A DNA stretch of 64,000 bases from Flavobacterium foetidum (GCF_004634245.1 NZ_SJTF01000002.1:434001-498000); one strand, 5' to 3'. Shown: positions 53,867 through 63,500, counted from the first letter of the stretch. The notes: generated from the letters alone by a model not told the origin. Numbers and translations: made by a program.

Positions 53867-54988
53867 TTGTCTGATTTTAATAAACAAGCCGGCAGCTTAT
53901 ATGAAAAAGCTGGAATTTCATCTCCCGAAATCACCAACCTTTCGGCTATTAATCAAATTAAAATAAAACGCAGACAACAGCCAACCGCTCACGAATTAGT
54001 TTCTGGAATTCTCGAAGGCAACCGAACGGCTTTAAGCCGCGCGATTACATTAATCGAAAGTACAAATCCTGAACATGCCGAAAAAGCAAATCAAATCATC
54101 AAAGGCTGTCTTCCTCATGCCAATAAATCGGTCCGAATTGGAATTACAGGTGTACCCGGCGTCGGAAAAAGCACTTTCATAGAAGCTTTTGGTACGCATT
54201 TAACGCAATTAGGAAAAAAAATAGCAGTTCTGGCTGTCGACCCAAGTAGTTCTATTTCTCATGGAAGCATTTTGGGCGATAAAACTCGCATGGAAGAATT
54301 GGTTAAGAATGAAAATGCTTTTATCAGACCAAGCGCTTCGGGAGAGACTTTAGGAGGTGTGGCCCGTAAAACCCGAGAATCGATTATTCTGTGCGAGGCA
54401 GCTGGTTTTGATACTATTATTATAGAAACTGTTGGTGTCGGACAAAGCGAAACTGCGGTTCACAGCATGGTCGATTTTTTCTTATTATTGAAAATTTCAG
54501 GTGCCGGAGATGAGCTTCAAGGAATTAAACGCGGTATAATGGAAATGGCAGATGCAATCGTAATCAACAAAGCCGATGGCGATAACGTTAAAAAAGCCAA
54601 TCAGGCGAAAGTTGAATTTAATCGAGCTTTGCATTTATTTCCTCCTAAAAAATCAAGCTGGCAGCCTAAAGTAACGACTTGCAGTTCACTCACAAAAGAT
54701 GGAATTCCTGAAGTTTGGAATACAATTTCTGAATATTTTGAAATGACGAAAGAAACCGGATTTTTTCAAGAAAAAAGAAACGAACAAAATCATTTCTGGA
54801 TGATGGAAACCATCAACGAGCAGTTAAAACAAAATTTCTATAATCAGCCTGATATAATTTCGCTTTTAGAAGAAAGCAAAAAAGCAGTGCAAAACAATGA
54901 GATTTCATCGTTTGCAGCCGCTTCTAGTTTATTAAAATTGTATTTTGATAGAGGAACAAAGGCTCAAAGTGACAAAGATGCAGAGTAA
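53867..54988 (+). CDS. meaB: Methylmalonyl-CoA mutase-associated GTPase MeaB
   Basis: 373 residues from a TTG start; the only nearby ATG (53859) is out of frame and stops after four codons. G-protein motifs are GVPGVGKSTFIEAFG (Walker A), DPSSSISHGSILGDKTRM, ETVGVGQSE (switch/G3) and NKADGDN (G4). MeaB guards adenosylcobalamin loading of methylmalonyl-CoA mutase and prevents its inactivation. With the PduO adenosyltransferase at 37 kb it indicates propionyl/methylmalonyl-CoA metabolism. The mutase genes are not in the window. Confidence 0.95.
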   Translation: MSDFNKQAGSLYEKAGISSPEITNLSAINQIKIKRRQQPTAHELVSGILEGNRTALSRAITLIESTNPEHAEKANQIIKGCLPHANKSVRIGITGVPGVGKSTFIEAFGTHLTQLGKKIAVLAVDPSSSISHGSILGDKTRMEELVKNENAFIRPSASGETLGGVARKTRESIILCEAAGFDTIIIETVGVGQSETAVHSMVDFFLLLKISGAGDELQGIKRGIMEMADAIVINKADGDNVKKANQAKVEFNRALHLFPPKKSSWQPKVTTCSSLTKDGIPEVWNTISEYFEMTKETGFFQEKRNEQNHFWMMETINEQLKQNFYNQPDIISLLEESKKAVQNNEISSFAAASSLLKLYFDRGTKAQSDKDAE

Positions 54989-55073
54989 AAAATATATCGC
55001 TTGCTCATTTTAATCTTTGTACCAATTATCATTAACAATCTCTACACACAATCTTGTGATAAATCTTCATAAA

Positions 55074-55103
55074 AAAGTTTCAAAGTAAAATCTTTGAAAC
55101 TTT
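55074..55103. terminator. Bidirectional terminator after meaB
   Basis: A perfect 12-bp stem AAAGTTTCAAAG / CTTTGAAACTTT with a 6-nt loop separates the convergent meaB and LTA-synthase-like genes. Confidence 0.75.
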
Positions 55104-55123
55104 GTTGCTTTGCATCTTTGAAC

Positions 55124-57061
55124 CTATTTTGCAGGTCTAAGCTTATACTTATTTTCCTTATACAAATTCCCCGCAGTGACAACGTGAGCTAGAGCGTCTT
55201 TTGCTAATTCTTCGTTTAGTTTTACTGGAACCAAAGTTGTGTCATTTTTGATTTCGAATTGAAGTGGTTTCAAATTAGGTTGCATAATCACAACTTGGTT
55301 TTCGACCCTAAAAGCATTGATGTCGTTAAACTGCATGATTGATCTTCCCGGCACCTTAGAATCTAACTTCGCTAAATTTCTTCCTACCATTGGCGTTTCA
55401 AAAGGAATTCCTAAGTACCCTAACAAAGTGGGCGGAATATCAATCTGGCTTGCCAATCTATCGTAAACGGCACCTTTTGGAACACCTGGCCCCATAATAA
55501 AAGCCGGAATATGGAATTTATTTATCGGAACTAGATTTTTTCCGTAAGTCCTAGTATTATGATCTGCGATGACGATGAAAATCGTGTTTTTGAAATAGGC
55601 TTCTTTCTTCGCCATTTCGAAAAATTTCCCAATCGAAAAATCGGCATATTTCATCGCATTATTTACCGTATTTGCCTTTTTATCGTATGGTTTAATTCTT
55701 CCAGCAGGATATTCAAAAGGTTCGTGATTAGACGTTGAAAACATCAAGGAGAAAAACGGTTTATCTCCTTTCGATTTAAAATATTCATTGGCTTTGGTAA
55801 CCAAATCTTCATCAGAATAACCCCAAGTTCCTTTAAAGGCATATTTCTTACCATCCGATTCAAAATCACTTTGATCTACGATATCACTGAAACCATTTCC
55901 GTTAAAAAAGGAAGCCATATTATCAAAATTCGCCATTCCGCCATAAATGAAACTTGTATCATATCCCTTTTGCTTTAAAGCATCTGCCAAAGTAAAAAAT
56001 CCTTGCTGAGAGTTTCCTAATTTCACAACGCTTTCAGACGGTGATGGCAAAAATCCTGTAACTACAGCCTCTATACCGCGAACACTTCTGGTTCCTGTAC
56101 AATATAAGTTTGTAAACAACAATCCTTCTTTAGACAATTTGTCGAACTCGGGCGTTAAGGGTTTTCCACCTAAAACACCAACATATTCTGCACCTAAACT
56201 TTCCTGCAGAAAAATAACAAGATTATACGGTTTTGCTTGAGCTGAATCTGCTTTCTGCAAATGGAGAAAAGGAATTTCAGCATCAGTAAAATCATTTTTG
56301 CCTGCCATCATGTATTTTTTGACACGAGAAATCGCTTCAGCCTCATCCATTTTGCCGTACATTTTGGTATTTCCTTCATTTTTTATCGAATAAGCTGCAA
56401 AAGCAACTGTGTAAAATGAGTTCAAACCTAATGTATTGGTCAATTGATCTGTAGAAAAAACTGCATTGCTGGCATTAATCGGACGCTTAGAAGTCAGGCT
56501 TGAACGAGCTCCAAAAAACAATAAAAATGCAACAAAAGGAAAAAGAATCAGCTTATTTTTATAACCTGCATTTTCTGTATGAAAAAGCGTTTTACCTTTT
56601 TTGAAGGCAAAATAAATTGTGACACCTAAAATTAAGAAAGTCAGAATTATAGAAGTCAGATAACTTTTTAAGAGCATGCCAAGAACTTCTTTTGGATAAA
56701 TCAAATAATCCAAAAATATCTTGTTCGGACGTGTATCGTACTGTTTCACAAAATCTGGTGAAGCCAGTTCTACAAACAAAATCAAAAAAAGAAATAAAAA
56801 GCTGTAAAATACTAAAAACCGATTGGTAAATTTCATCCATCTTTCAGGAAGAAATGTAATTAGTAAGGCCGGAAGAAACGACAAATAACACAGTAATATC
56901 AAATCCATTCGAAGACCGATTGGAAAAATATACCAGAAATTTGGCGTTTCGGTTACTCTTTCTTTAAAAAGAAAAAACAAAAATAAACGGCTTAAAGTTG
57001 TAATCAACAATCCGATTATTATAAAATTGAAGATAGGTTTTAGAAAGCGCAAGTTTTTCAT
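55124..57061 (-). CDS. LTA synthase family membrane sulfatase-fold protein
   Basis: 645 residues. Five N-terminal membrane helices (to about 190) precede an extracytoplasmic sulfatase-fold domain (about 270-600). LVIFLQESLGAEYVG has the metal-binding Glu. The catalytic Thr lies in CTGTRSVRGIEAV, and IVIADHNTRTYG holds the D/H metal ligands. In Firmicutes the family makes lipoteichoic acid. Gram-negative members instead transfer phosphoglycerol or phosphoethanolamine to surface glycans or lipids. The small acidic protein gene is 30 nt upstream and likely co-transcribed. Confidence 0.9.
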   Translation of the reverse strand: MKNLRFLKPIFNFIIIGLLITTLSRLFLFFLFKERVTETPNFWYIFPIGLRMDLILLCYLSFLPALLITFLPERWMKFTNRFLVFYSFLFLFLILFVELASPDFVKQYDTRPNKIFLDYLIYPKEVLGMLLKSYLTSIILTFLILGVTIYFAFKKGKTLFHTENAGYKNKLILFPFVAFLLFFGARSSLTSKRPINASNAVFSTDQLTNTLGLNSFYTVAFAAYSIKNEGNTKMYGKMDEAEAISRVKKYMMAGKNDFTDAEIPFLHLQKADSAQAKPYNLVIFLQESLGAEYVGVLGGKPLTPEFDKLSKEGLLFTNLYCTGTRSVRGIEAVVTGFLPSPSESVVKLGNSQQGFFTLADALKQKGYDTSFIYGGMANFDNMASFFNGNGFSDIVDQSDFESDGKKYAFKGTWGYSDEDLVTKANEYFKSKGDKPFFSLMFSTSNHEPFEYPAGRIKPYDKKANTVNNAMKYADFSIGKFFEMAKKEAYFKNTIFIVIADHNTRTYGKNLVPINKFHIPAFIMGPGVPKGAVYDRLASQIDIPPTLLGYLGIPFETPMVGRNLAKLDSKVPGRSIMQFNDINAFRVENQVVIMQPNLKPLQFEIKNDTTLVPVKLNEELAKDALAHVVTAGNLYKENKYKLRPAK

Positions 57062-57091
57062 CAGATAAGAACGTAAGAATAAACAAAGAAA

Positions 57092-57319
57092 TTATTCTTC
57101 GTAACGATTGACCTCGCGATCGTAAAATTCGTTTGCCTGCTCAATCAGACCTTCCATTTCTGCATTTAGTTCCGCTTCGTCAAGATCTTCGGCTTCTTCT
57201 AAAAATTCAACCTCATCGTCTTTTAAATTAATTATAAAACGAGGATAATCAAGGTGAATGATAAAAATATCGTCTGGAAAATCGGTATTGTCTCCAAGTA
57301 AAAATTTAGGTAATTCCAT
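57092..57319 (-). CDS. Small acidic protein of unknown function
   Basis: 75 residues with about one third Asp or Glu and no cysteine or membrane segment. A short beta-rich start (MELPKFLLGDNTDFPDDIFIIHLDYPRFIIN) leads to an acidic helical half (EFLEEAEDLDEAELNAEM). The start codon follows an AT-rich gap from MATE. It precedes the LTA-synthase-like gene by 30 nt. I recognise no characterised family. The coding pattern and clean frame suggest it is real. Confidence 0.7.
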   Translation of the reverse strand: MELPKFLLGDNTDFPDDIFIIHLDYPRFIINLKDDEVEFLEEAEDLDEAELNAEMEGLIEQANEFYDREVNRYEE

Positions 57320-57404
57320 AGTATTATTTTAATTTTAATTTTTTGATTAAAGGGCATTCTGTTTTTTCAGATTCTAAAAAACTTTAGCCAATTATTTTCC
57401 AAAT

Positions 57405-58796
57405 TTAGTTATTTGAAAATGAATTTTTGATTAATTTATTGGTTAGGTAATTAAAGCGAAGATATAACAAAATTGCGGCAGCCGTCAACCCTGCCAAAAG
57501 TCCGACCCAAACACCCTGAGCTTTCAGTTCGGTATGTTCTCCCAAATAATATGAAATCGGAAAACCAATTACCCAATAAGCGACAAAAGTAATGTACATC
57601 GGAATTTTGACATCTTGCAGACCTCGAAGCGCACCGAGAACTACTACTTGAATTCCGTCTGAAATTTGAAAAACAGCCGCAATCAACAGCAATTTGGAGG
57701 CAATGGCAATAACTTCTGTATTATCTAAAATCTGTCCGGTATTTTCCATATTCAGAAAAATATGAGGAAGATAGTCATGAAAAGCAATAAACAAAATGGC
57801 AAAAAAAGTTTCGACTATAATTGCAAGAAGGAAAATCGAACGCGCTACGACAATCAGTTTCTTAAAATCGGTCAAACCTCTCTGATTACTCACCCTGATC
57901 ATCGAAGTAACGCTTAATCCCATTGCAAACATAAAAGTCATCGAAGCGAGACTCAATGCAATTTGGTTGGCTGCCTGACTGGTTTTTCCGATATTGCCAC
58001 ACAACCAGATTGAAGCAGTAAATAAAACAACTTCAAAAAGCATCTGCATCGCCGATGGAAATCCGATGCTAATTATTTTTTTTATCGTTGCAGTTTTTAT
58101 TTCATCAAAACTGAAATTTTGAAAAAAGTGCTGCAGATCTTTTCTTCGCGAAAGCATGATGTGCATAAACATTACCAGAAAAATTCTAGAAATTACAGTA
58201 CCCAAAGCTGCGCCAATAATACCCATTTTCGGAAAAAACCAGATTCCGTAAATAAGCACATAATTTAACCCGACATGAAGCACGTTTGCCATCACCATGG
58301 CGTACATAGAATACTTGGTCAGTGATAAACCGTCGGCAAATTGTTTGTAGCCTTGATACATAATCAATGGAATAAGCGAAAAAGCGACCCAGCCTAAATA
58401 AGGTTTTGCCAGCACAATTACCTCAGCTGGCTGATGCAGCATTTCCATTATTGGTTTAGCCATCATAATGACGCCAAAAAGAATCAGTCCTAAAATAGTG
58501 CACAAAAATAAACCGTGGTGAAATGCAGAACGGATTTTGCCATCATTTTTCTCTGCGTCTCCTTCGGCAACAATAGGCGTGATGGCTGTTGAAAAACCAA
58601 TTCCCAAAGACATGGCTATAAAAATCATGCTGTTTCCCAGCGATACAGCCGCTAATTCGGTAGCCCCAATTTTACCAACCATAATATTGTCAACAATACC
58701 AATTAAAGTATGGCCGACCATTCCTAAAATAACAGGATAGGCAAGTCTTAAATTGTATGAAAACTCCTTGGTGTACTGCTTTAAATTCACTTTCAA
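57405..58796 (-). CDS. MATE family efflux transporter
   Basis: 463 residues with 12 membrane segments in two bundles. AYPVILGMVGHTLIGIVDNIMVG is the typical first helix and GATELAAVSLGNSMIFIAMSLGIGF the second. NQIALSLASMTFMFAMGLSVTSMIRV opens the second bundle. It belongs to the NorM-like branch, which exchanges Na+ or H+ for cationic compounds. Substrates cannot be predicted. It has a good promoter and is divergent from the outer-membrane protein gene. Confidence 0.93.
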   Translation of the reverse strand: MKVNLKQYTKEFSYNLRLAYPVILGMVGHTLIGIVDNIMVGKIGATELAAVSLGNSMIFIAMSLGIGFSTAITPIVAEGDAEKNDGKIRSAFHHGLFLCTILGLILFGVIMMAKPIMEMLHQPAEVIVLAKPYLGWVAFSLIPLIMYQGYKQFADGLSLTKYSMYAMVMANVLHVGLNYVLIYGIWFFPKMGIIGAALGTVISRIFLVMFMHIMLSRRKDLQHFFQNFSFDEIKTATIKKIISIGFPSAMQMLFEVVLFTASIWLCGNIGKTSQAANQIALSLASMTFMFAMGLSVTSMIRVSNQRGLTDFKKLIVVARSIFLLAIIVETFFAILFIAFHDYLPHIFLNMENTGQILDNTEVIAIASKLLLIAAVFQISDGIQVVVLGALRGLQDVKIPMYITFVAYWVIGFPISYYLGEHTELKAQGVWVGLLAGLTAAAILLYLRFNYLTNKLIKNSFSNN

Positions 58797-58810
58797 TCTT
58801 ATTTAGGCCG

Positions 58811-58842
58811 CAAAGATAGTTAGAAGCTTTCAATTCTCTCAA
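58811..58842 (-). promoter_or_regulatory. MATE gene promoter
   Basis: Minus-strand TATCTTTG (58811-58818) with TTG (58840-58842) 21 nt upstream matches the consensus well. The ATG is at 58796, 14 nt downstream of the box. Confidence 0.65.
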
Positions 58843-58981
58843 ATTATTAAAAACATAAGCAAATCTTAAGGCTATTTTGACCAAAGTCAAATATTATATA
58901 ACAATTTGTAAAAATTATATAACAAATCCGAAAGGGTGTAAATCTACTTTTACATTATTAATAATTCAAAATTTAATTGTC

Positions 58982-59500
58982 ATGAGAAAATTACAAATTT
59001 TATGCCTAGCTGCCTTTTCTTTTTTATCCGCCAACTCAACTTTCGCTCAAGACAGTGAAGTAAAAAATTACGATCAGGGTTTTAGATTAGGATTCGGATT
59101 AAACGGAGGATTACCGACGGACAATGCGTACGACTGGTCTCTTGGTGGAGACGTTCGTCTTCAATACGATTTATCTAAAAAAACATCTTTGACATTAACA
59201 ACCGGTTTTACCAATTTGTTTACAGGAAAGGATGAAAACGGAGTAGACGTAAAAGATCTTGGATTTATTCCTGCAAAAGCTGGTTTTAAAGCTTTTATCT
59301 GGGAAGATCAATTTTACGTTTTAGGTGAAGTAGGTGCCGGTTTTGCCGTAACAAACGGATACAATGACACTACTTTTTTATGGGCGCCAGGAATTGGATA
59401 CGCCAACAAATATATCGATATCAGTGTCCGTTATGAGGACTATAACAAATTCAAAACCAATCAGGTTGCATTGCGTCTAGCTTATGGTTTTGATTTATAA
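58982..59500 (+). CDS. Outer-membrane beta-barrel protein
   Basis: 172 residues from the ATG at 58982 (MRKLQILCLAAF). A signal peptide ends at NSTFAQ (about 23). The rest alternates polar and hydrophobic strands typical of a small eight-stranded barrel: FRLGFGLNGGLP, GGDVRLQYDLSKKTSLTLTTGFT, YVLGEVGAGFAV and DISVRYEDYNK. It ends RLAYGFDL, an outer-membrane signal with a hydrophobic last strand. A longer upstream frame lacks a usable signal. The function is unknown. Confidence 0.85.
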   Translation: MRKLQILCLAAFSFLSANSTFAQDSEVKNYDQGFRLGFGLNGGLPTDNAYDWSLGGDVRLQYDLSKKTSLTLTTGFTNLFTGKDENGVDVKDLGFIPAKAGFKAFIWEDQFYVLGEVGAGFAVTNGYNDTTFLWAPGIGYANKYIDISVRYEDYNKFKTNQVALRLAYGFDL

Positions 59501-59534
59501 AATATAGGTTTAATTTATTTTTTTGTTTTTGGTA

Positions 59535-59568
59535 AAAACCCGGCAGTCTCCACAATCTGCCGGGTTTT
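59535..59568. terminator. Terminator after the outer-membrane protein gene
   Basis: A perfect 12-bp GC-rich stem AAAACCCGGCAG / CTGCCGGGTTTT has a 10-nt loop. It lies 34 nt after the stop codon. Confidence 0.85.
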
Positions 59569-59598
59569 GTATTTTTGAGAATTTTGATTTAAAAATTA

Positions 59599-59628
59599 AT
59601 CCCAACCAATTCGAGAACCAATTGGGAT
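59599..59628 (-). terminator. Possible PPK2 terminator
   Basis: ATCCCAA and TTGGGAT arms enclose a 16-nt AT-rich segment. On the minus strand a TTTTTAAAT tract follows shortly. It sits about 40 nt after the PPK2 stop codon. Confidence 0.4.
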
Positions 59629-59669
59629 AAAATCATCAAATTGGCAGTTTTTCTACTATCTTATCAAAA

Positions 59670-60548
59670 TCACCTTTCGCCAAGTTCCTTTTTATACAAT
59701 TCAATATTAACTTTAGTTTTTTCGTCGAGTTCGGGTTCTCTTATATCGGTATATTTTTTCATTTCTTCCCAAATAATTTTTGCTACAATATATCTTGACA
59801 TTTCTTTGTCATCGGCCGGAATGATGTACCAAGGAGCGTGTGGTTGCGAGGTTTTATTGATGGCCTCTTCGTAATATTTCATATACTCATCCCAGTACCC
59901 GCGTTCTTTTAAATCTCCAGGAGAAAATTTCCAATTGTGTTTTTCCTGCTCAAGTCGGCGAAGCAGTCGCTCTCGCTGTTCTTCCTTGCTCAAGTGCATA
60001 AAAAACTTCAATACAATCGTACCGTTCTGCGCAATATGCTTTTCAAAATTATTGATTTGCTCGAGTCTGTTTTCCCAAAATTCGGGTGTAATATCATCAA
60101 CAGAATTAATTCCGGGAAGATTTTCTCCTAAAATGTATTCCGGATGCACACGTGTTACCAGCACATTTTCGTAATGAGTACGGTTAAAAATCGCAAACTT
60201 ACCTTTTTCGGGTAATGCAATATAATGGCGCCATAAATAATCGTGTTCGAGTTCAGCCGAACTAGGCGTTTTAAAACTATGCACCACTACCCCACGCGGA
60301 TTAAATTCTTTAAATACTTCGCGAATAAGGCTGTCTTTTCCAGAAGTATCCATTCCTTGCAAGCAAATCAAAACTGCATATTTATTATGTGCGTACATTA
60401 CATCCTGCAAATCACTCAGTTTATCTTTTACGTTTTCCAGCTTTTCTTCTTTTTCATCATCATCTGCTTCAATATCTAAACGGGTCGGAAGTTTTTTTAA
60501 CTTAATCTTTTCTATAACTTTAAAATCATTCGGATCTATCGATTTCAT
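59670..60548 (-). CDS. Polyphosphate kinase 2 (PPK2) family protein, class III type
   Basis: 292 residues, a single PPK2 domain. Walker A is GMDTSGKDS (65-73). The Walker B/lid region is FNRTHYENVLVTRVHPE (121-137), where class I enzymes usually have FDRSWYNR. The THYENVLV form fits class III, which phosphorylates both AMP and ADP with polyphosphate. LHLSKEEQRERLLRRL and WKFSPGDLKERGYWDEY complete the lid. It may regenerate ATP or NTPs from polyphosphate in the cytoplasm. It is a single gene. Confidence 0.92.
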   Translation of the reverse strand: MKSIDPNDFKVIEKIKLKKLPTRLDIEADDDEKEEKLENVKDKLSDLQDVMYAHNKYAVLICLQGMDTSGKDSLIREVFKEFNPRGVVVHSFKTPSSAELEHDYLWRHYIALPEKGKFAIFNRTHYENVLVTRVHPEYILGENLPGINSVDDITPEFWENRLEQINNFEKHIAQNGTIVLKFFMHLSKEEQRERLLRRLEQEKHNWKFSPGDLKERGYWDEYMKYYEEAINKTSQPHAPWYIIPADDKEMSRYIVAKIIWEEMKKYTDIREPELDEKTKVNIELYKKELGER

Positions 60549-60694
60549 ATCTTTTTCATTTTATATCTTATAAATATAGTAATTTTACGAATTCCGATAG
60601 CTATTGGAACTGCTATTCATCGCAATACTTTTGATTGCTATTAGGGTTAGGCATTTATTTTGTAAAGAACATATAAAAATTTAAAAACAGTATA

Positions 60695-61324
60695 ATGACT
60701 CGAAATGCATTCCTTTTATTTTTTTTGTTCTTAACTTTTGTCAGTAACTCACAAACTTATCAAAAAGTAAATATTAATGAATTAGTTTCAGATTTTATTA
60801 CAACTCAAAAAATCGACACTCTCATTACTTATAAAAAAATTACTCCTGAACGTCCAATATTTATTGTAGAGCCTTCCTCAGATGAAAAAGACACCTGTTT
60901 TGATGATTTAGTCAATCCTCCTGTCTATGTCTTTTGGAAAAAACAGGGCAGTTTTTTTTTAACAAAAATTAATTATTGCCACGAGTATACTATACTAACA
61001 CCTGAAGATACTTCATTTTGGAATATATATTTTTCAAATAAAACAGTTATAGATAATGAAAAAGGAAAGCTTTTCGAATATATAAATATTAAAAAGGAAA
61101 AATATGCCATCGGCATTGGCAATTCGACCTTTCAGGAATTATGTGTGATAGTAAATGGAAATAAAACAGAAAAATTATTCGATATATTTAATTTACAAAA
61201 AGAAAGTGATGGCTTAATAAATATCAATTACAAACATAACATCAACTTAAAAAGTAAATTAATTATTGATTTACTCGAAAAAACAACTTCAGAAGCTGAA
61301 AAAAACAATAATTTTAAAAAGTAA
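60695..61324 (+). CDS. Hypothetical secreted protein
   Basis: 209 residues with a signal peptide (about 1-19, ending SNSQ). The mature part is mixed alpha/beta and very AT-rich in coding. Two cysteines (KDTCFDDLV and KINYCHEYT) may pair, and another lies in FQELCVIV. No domain is recognised. It precedes the propeller protein by 37 nt, so the two may be one transcript. Confidence 0.7.
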   Translation: MTRNAFLLFFLFLTFVSNSQTYQKVNINELVSDFITTQKIDTLITYKKITPERPIFIVEPSSDEKDTCFDDLVNPPVYVFWKKQGSFFLTKINYCHEYTILTPEDTSFWNIYFSNKTVIDNEKGKLFEYINIKKEKYAIGIGNSTFQELCVIVNGNKTEKLFDIFNLQKESDGLININYKHNINLKSKLIIDLLEKTTSEAEKNNNFKK

Positions 61325-61361
61325 AGTCAAGAAAAATCTAAGACTATAAAAACAACAATTC

Positions 61362-62198
61362 ATGGAAAAATTCACCTTAGAAATATTATTTCAAATCATC
61401 GGAATCGGTTCAGCATCGGGATTATTTTATAATAACGATGCACTTTATGTAATTGGCGACAACAGCGGTTTTTTGTACGAATACAATATGCAGCATCAAC
61501 AATTAAATCAACATGCTTTAATTGATAATCCGACACAGAACATTCCGAAAAACCTAAAACCCGATTTTGAATCCATGACTGCTCATAATGACACGCTTTA
61601 TGTTTTTGGTTCTGGTTCAACCGAAAGTCGAAATAAAATGATTGAGTTTGACCTGAAAAACAAAACCGTTTTAAAAAAGAACAATCTAGTCGACTTGTAT
61701 GCTTTGATGCAGAGTTTTGGCGAAATAAAACCCGAAGACTTCAATTTGGAAGGTGCTATTTTTGATGGCGAAAACTGGTATTTATTCAATCGAGGAAATG
61801 GAGTTTCAAACAAAAACACCATTTTTACCATTCATGCCAAAAAGCTCGACGAAGAATTTGCTTTGATTTCGGTGAATTACAAACTTCCGAAAATAAAAGG
61901 CGTTCGTTCTAGTTTTACTGATGCCGTTTTAGTCGACGACAAAATCTATTTTCTATCAACAGCAGAAGACACCAAATCGACCTACGACGACGGTGCAATT
62001 TTGGGAAGCTTCATTGGTAGAATCGACCTTAAAACCATGAAAATTGATTTTACACAAAAAATTACTTCAACTAATAAATTCGAAGGCTTGACATTTTATA
62101 AAAAAGAAAATAATAAAATCGAGTTTTTACTTTGCGAAGATAATGATACTGAAGTTTTGGAAACTAAGATTTATAAATTGACATTGCCTGTTAAATAA
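61362..62198 (+). CDS. Predicted beta-propeller protein
   Basis: 278 residues without a signal peptide. Repeated strand patterns (GLFYNNDALYVIGDNSG, AHNDTLYVFGSGS, DGENWYLFNRGNG, DDKIYFLSTAEDT) suggest a propeller of about six blades. Glutamate turns recur as DFESMTA, NLEGAIF and KFEGLTF, the same kind of trio seen in the secreted protein at 30376-31341. It resembles an uncharacterised Bacteroidota family. Without a signal it should be cytoplasmic. The function is unknown. Confidence 0.75.
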   Translation: MEKFTLEILFQIIGIGSASGLFYNNDALYVIGDNSGFLYEYNMQHQQLNQHALIDNPTQNIPKNLKPDFESMTAHNDTLYVFGSGSTESRNKMIEFDLKNKTVLKKNNLVDLYALMQSFGEIKPEDFNLEGAIFDGENWYLFNRGNGVSNKNTIFTIHAKKLDEEFALISVNYKLPKIKGVRSSFTDAVLVDDKIYFLSTAEDTKSTYDDGAILGSFIGRIDLKTMKIDFTQKITSTNKFEGLTFYKKENNKIEFLLCEDNDTEVLETKIYKLTLPVK

Positions 62199-62237
62199 AA
62201 AAACTTGTGATTGGTTACTATAAATTCATCTAACAAA

Positions 62238-62699
62238 ATGAAAAAAAGAATTCTTCTATCGTCTCTACTTTTTCTGATTGTCTTTCAGATGGAAGGATTT
62301 CCCATTAATGAAACTAAAAAACATCAGGAAAAATTTATTAGAATACAGGATTTAAATGTCAAGTCATTTATTTCGCTTTTAAAAAAGAAATACAATAAAA
62401 ATCCTGAATATAAATTTGTAACAATGAGTGGTGATTTTCCTGATAATTGGGTTAAACCAAATGATGTAGACTATTTAATTTCTATTATGTATTCGAAGGA
62501 AAAATGCTGCAGTTACCAAAATGTATTTTCTTCTTTTTTCCCTAATAAGGATGCAGAAGTAGGAGGTTTTGCAATAATTTTCCTTAATTCATACATTGAT
62601 AGAAAAAAAATCAATCTAGGCTTATATTCTAGTCCGAAAACAGATAAAGAAGCAATTAAAAAAATTGAAGCCTGGTACAGAACAAATAAAAATTACTAA
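62238..62699 (+). CDS. Hypothetical secreted protein
   Basis: 153 residues from the ATG at 62238 (MKKRILLSSLLFLIVF), which gives a clean signal peptide; an in-frame ATG nine codons earlier does not. The mature part has a CC pair (KEKCCSYQNVF) and a basic C-terminus. I recognise no domain. It lies in a same-strand run from 60.7 to 63.4 kb with short gaps (39 nt before, 9 nt after). Confidence 0.7.
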   Translation: MKKRILLSSLLFLIVFQMEGFPINETKKHQEKFIRIQDLNVKSFISLLKKKYNKNPEYKFVTMSGDFPDNWVKPNDVDYLISIMYSKEKCCSYQNVFSSFFPNKDAEVGGFAIIFLNSYIDRKKINLGLYSSPKTDKEAIKKIEAWYRTNKNY

Positions 62700-62708
62700 C
62701 CCCAATAA

Positions 62709-63383
62709 ATGCCTAAAAATAAGCAAACAACAAAAAAAACAATTTTAATTGGCATAATACTTTCAGTTCTTCTGCCATTCTTAGCAATGTATTTCTCAAT
62801 GCTAATTAAAAAACTAGGTGTTGACAATGAAACTCAATTCTACATTTCGAGATTCGCACTTTGGATTTCGCTACTGTTATTATTTCTATATTCCATAAAA
62901 ATTGAAAAACAGCCTTTTTTAGTTTGGGCAGAAACTAAATATTCTATTTCGGCTTTCCTAAAAGCAATCTTTATTACTTTCATAAAATTAGCTGTAGCTG
63001 TTTATGTTACAACTCTACTTATCGTTTTATTGAAAATCACTGGAGAAAGCGCGGCCTTAAACAAAGCTTTGGCACTTTTTAAAAAAAGCCACTTTTTGCT
63101 TTTCTTCACTTGCGTAACAGCAGGAATTACAGAAGAATTAATCTTTAGAGGTTACTTGTTGCCAAGATTAGAATTTGTTTTGAAAAGCAAAAATCTAGGA
63201 ATTGTGCTTTCTAGCATTTTGTTTGGATTTCTTCATATTGGCTATGGAACGCTTTTAAATATCATTGGACCAACCGTTATCGGACTTGTATTTGCATTTC
63301 AGTACGAAAAATATCGAAACATCAAAATCTTGATGGTTTGCCATTTTTTATGGGACTTATTGCTACTGATTGCAAAAGTATAG
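62709..63383 (+). CDS. CPBP family intramembrane metalloprotease
   Basis: 224 residues with about seven membrane segments. Motif 1 is TEELIFRGYLLPRL (EExxxR), motif 2 FGFLHIGYG (FxxxH) and the last motif CHFLWDLLLL (HxxxD). These are the zinc-site motifs of the CAAX-protease/bacteriocin-processing family. Members cut within membranes and can process bacteriocins or act in immunity, but most are uncharacterised. It starts 9 nt after the preceding small gene, so they are likely co-transcribed. Confidence 0.9.
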   Translation: MPKNKQTTKKTILIGIILSVLLPFLAMYFSMLIKKLGVDNETQFYISRFALWISLLLLFLYSIKIEKQPFLVWAETKYSISAFLKAIFITFIKLAVAVYVTTLLIVLLKITGESAALNKALALFKKSHFLLFFTCVTAGITEELIFRGYLLPRLEFVLKSKNLGIVLSSILFGFLHIGYGTLLNIIGPTVIGLVFAFQYEKYRNIKILMVCHFLWDLLLLIAKV

Positions 63384-63500
63384 TCGCGAGATTCCAAACA
63401 AGGGCCGCAAAAGATTTTATATCACTTTTTTAAATTATTTTTATACTCCCTCCCAACCTTTTTATCTTTTTAGTTCTCTTTATAAATAAAGACCAAAATT

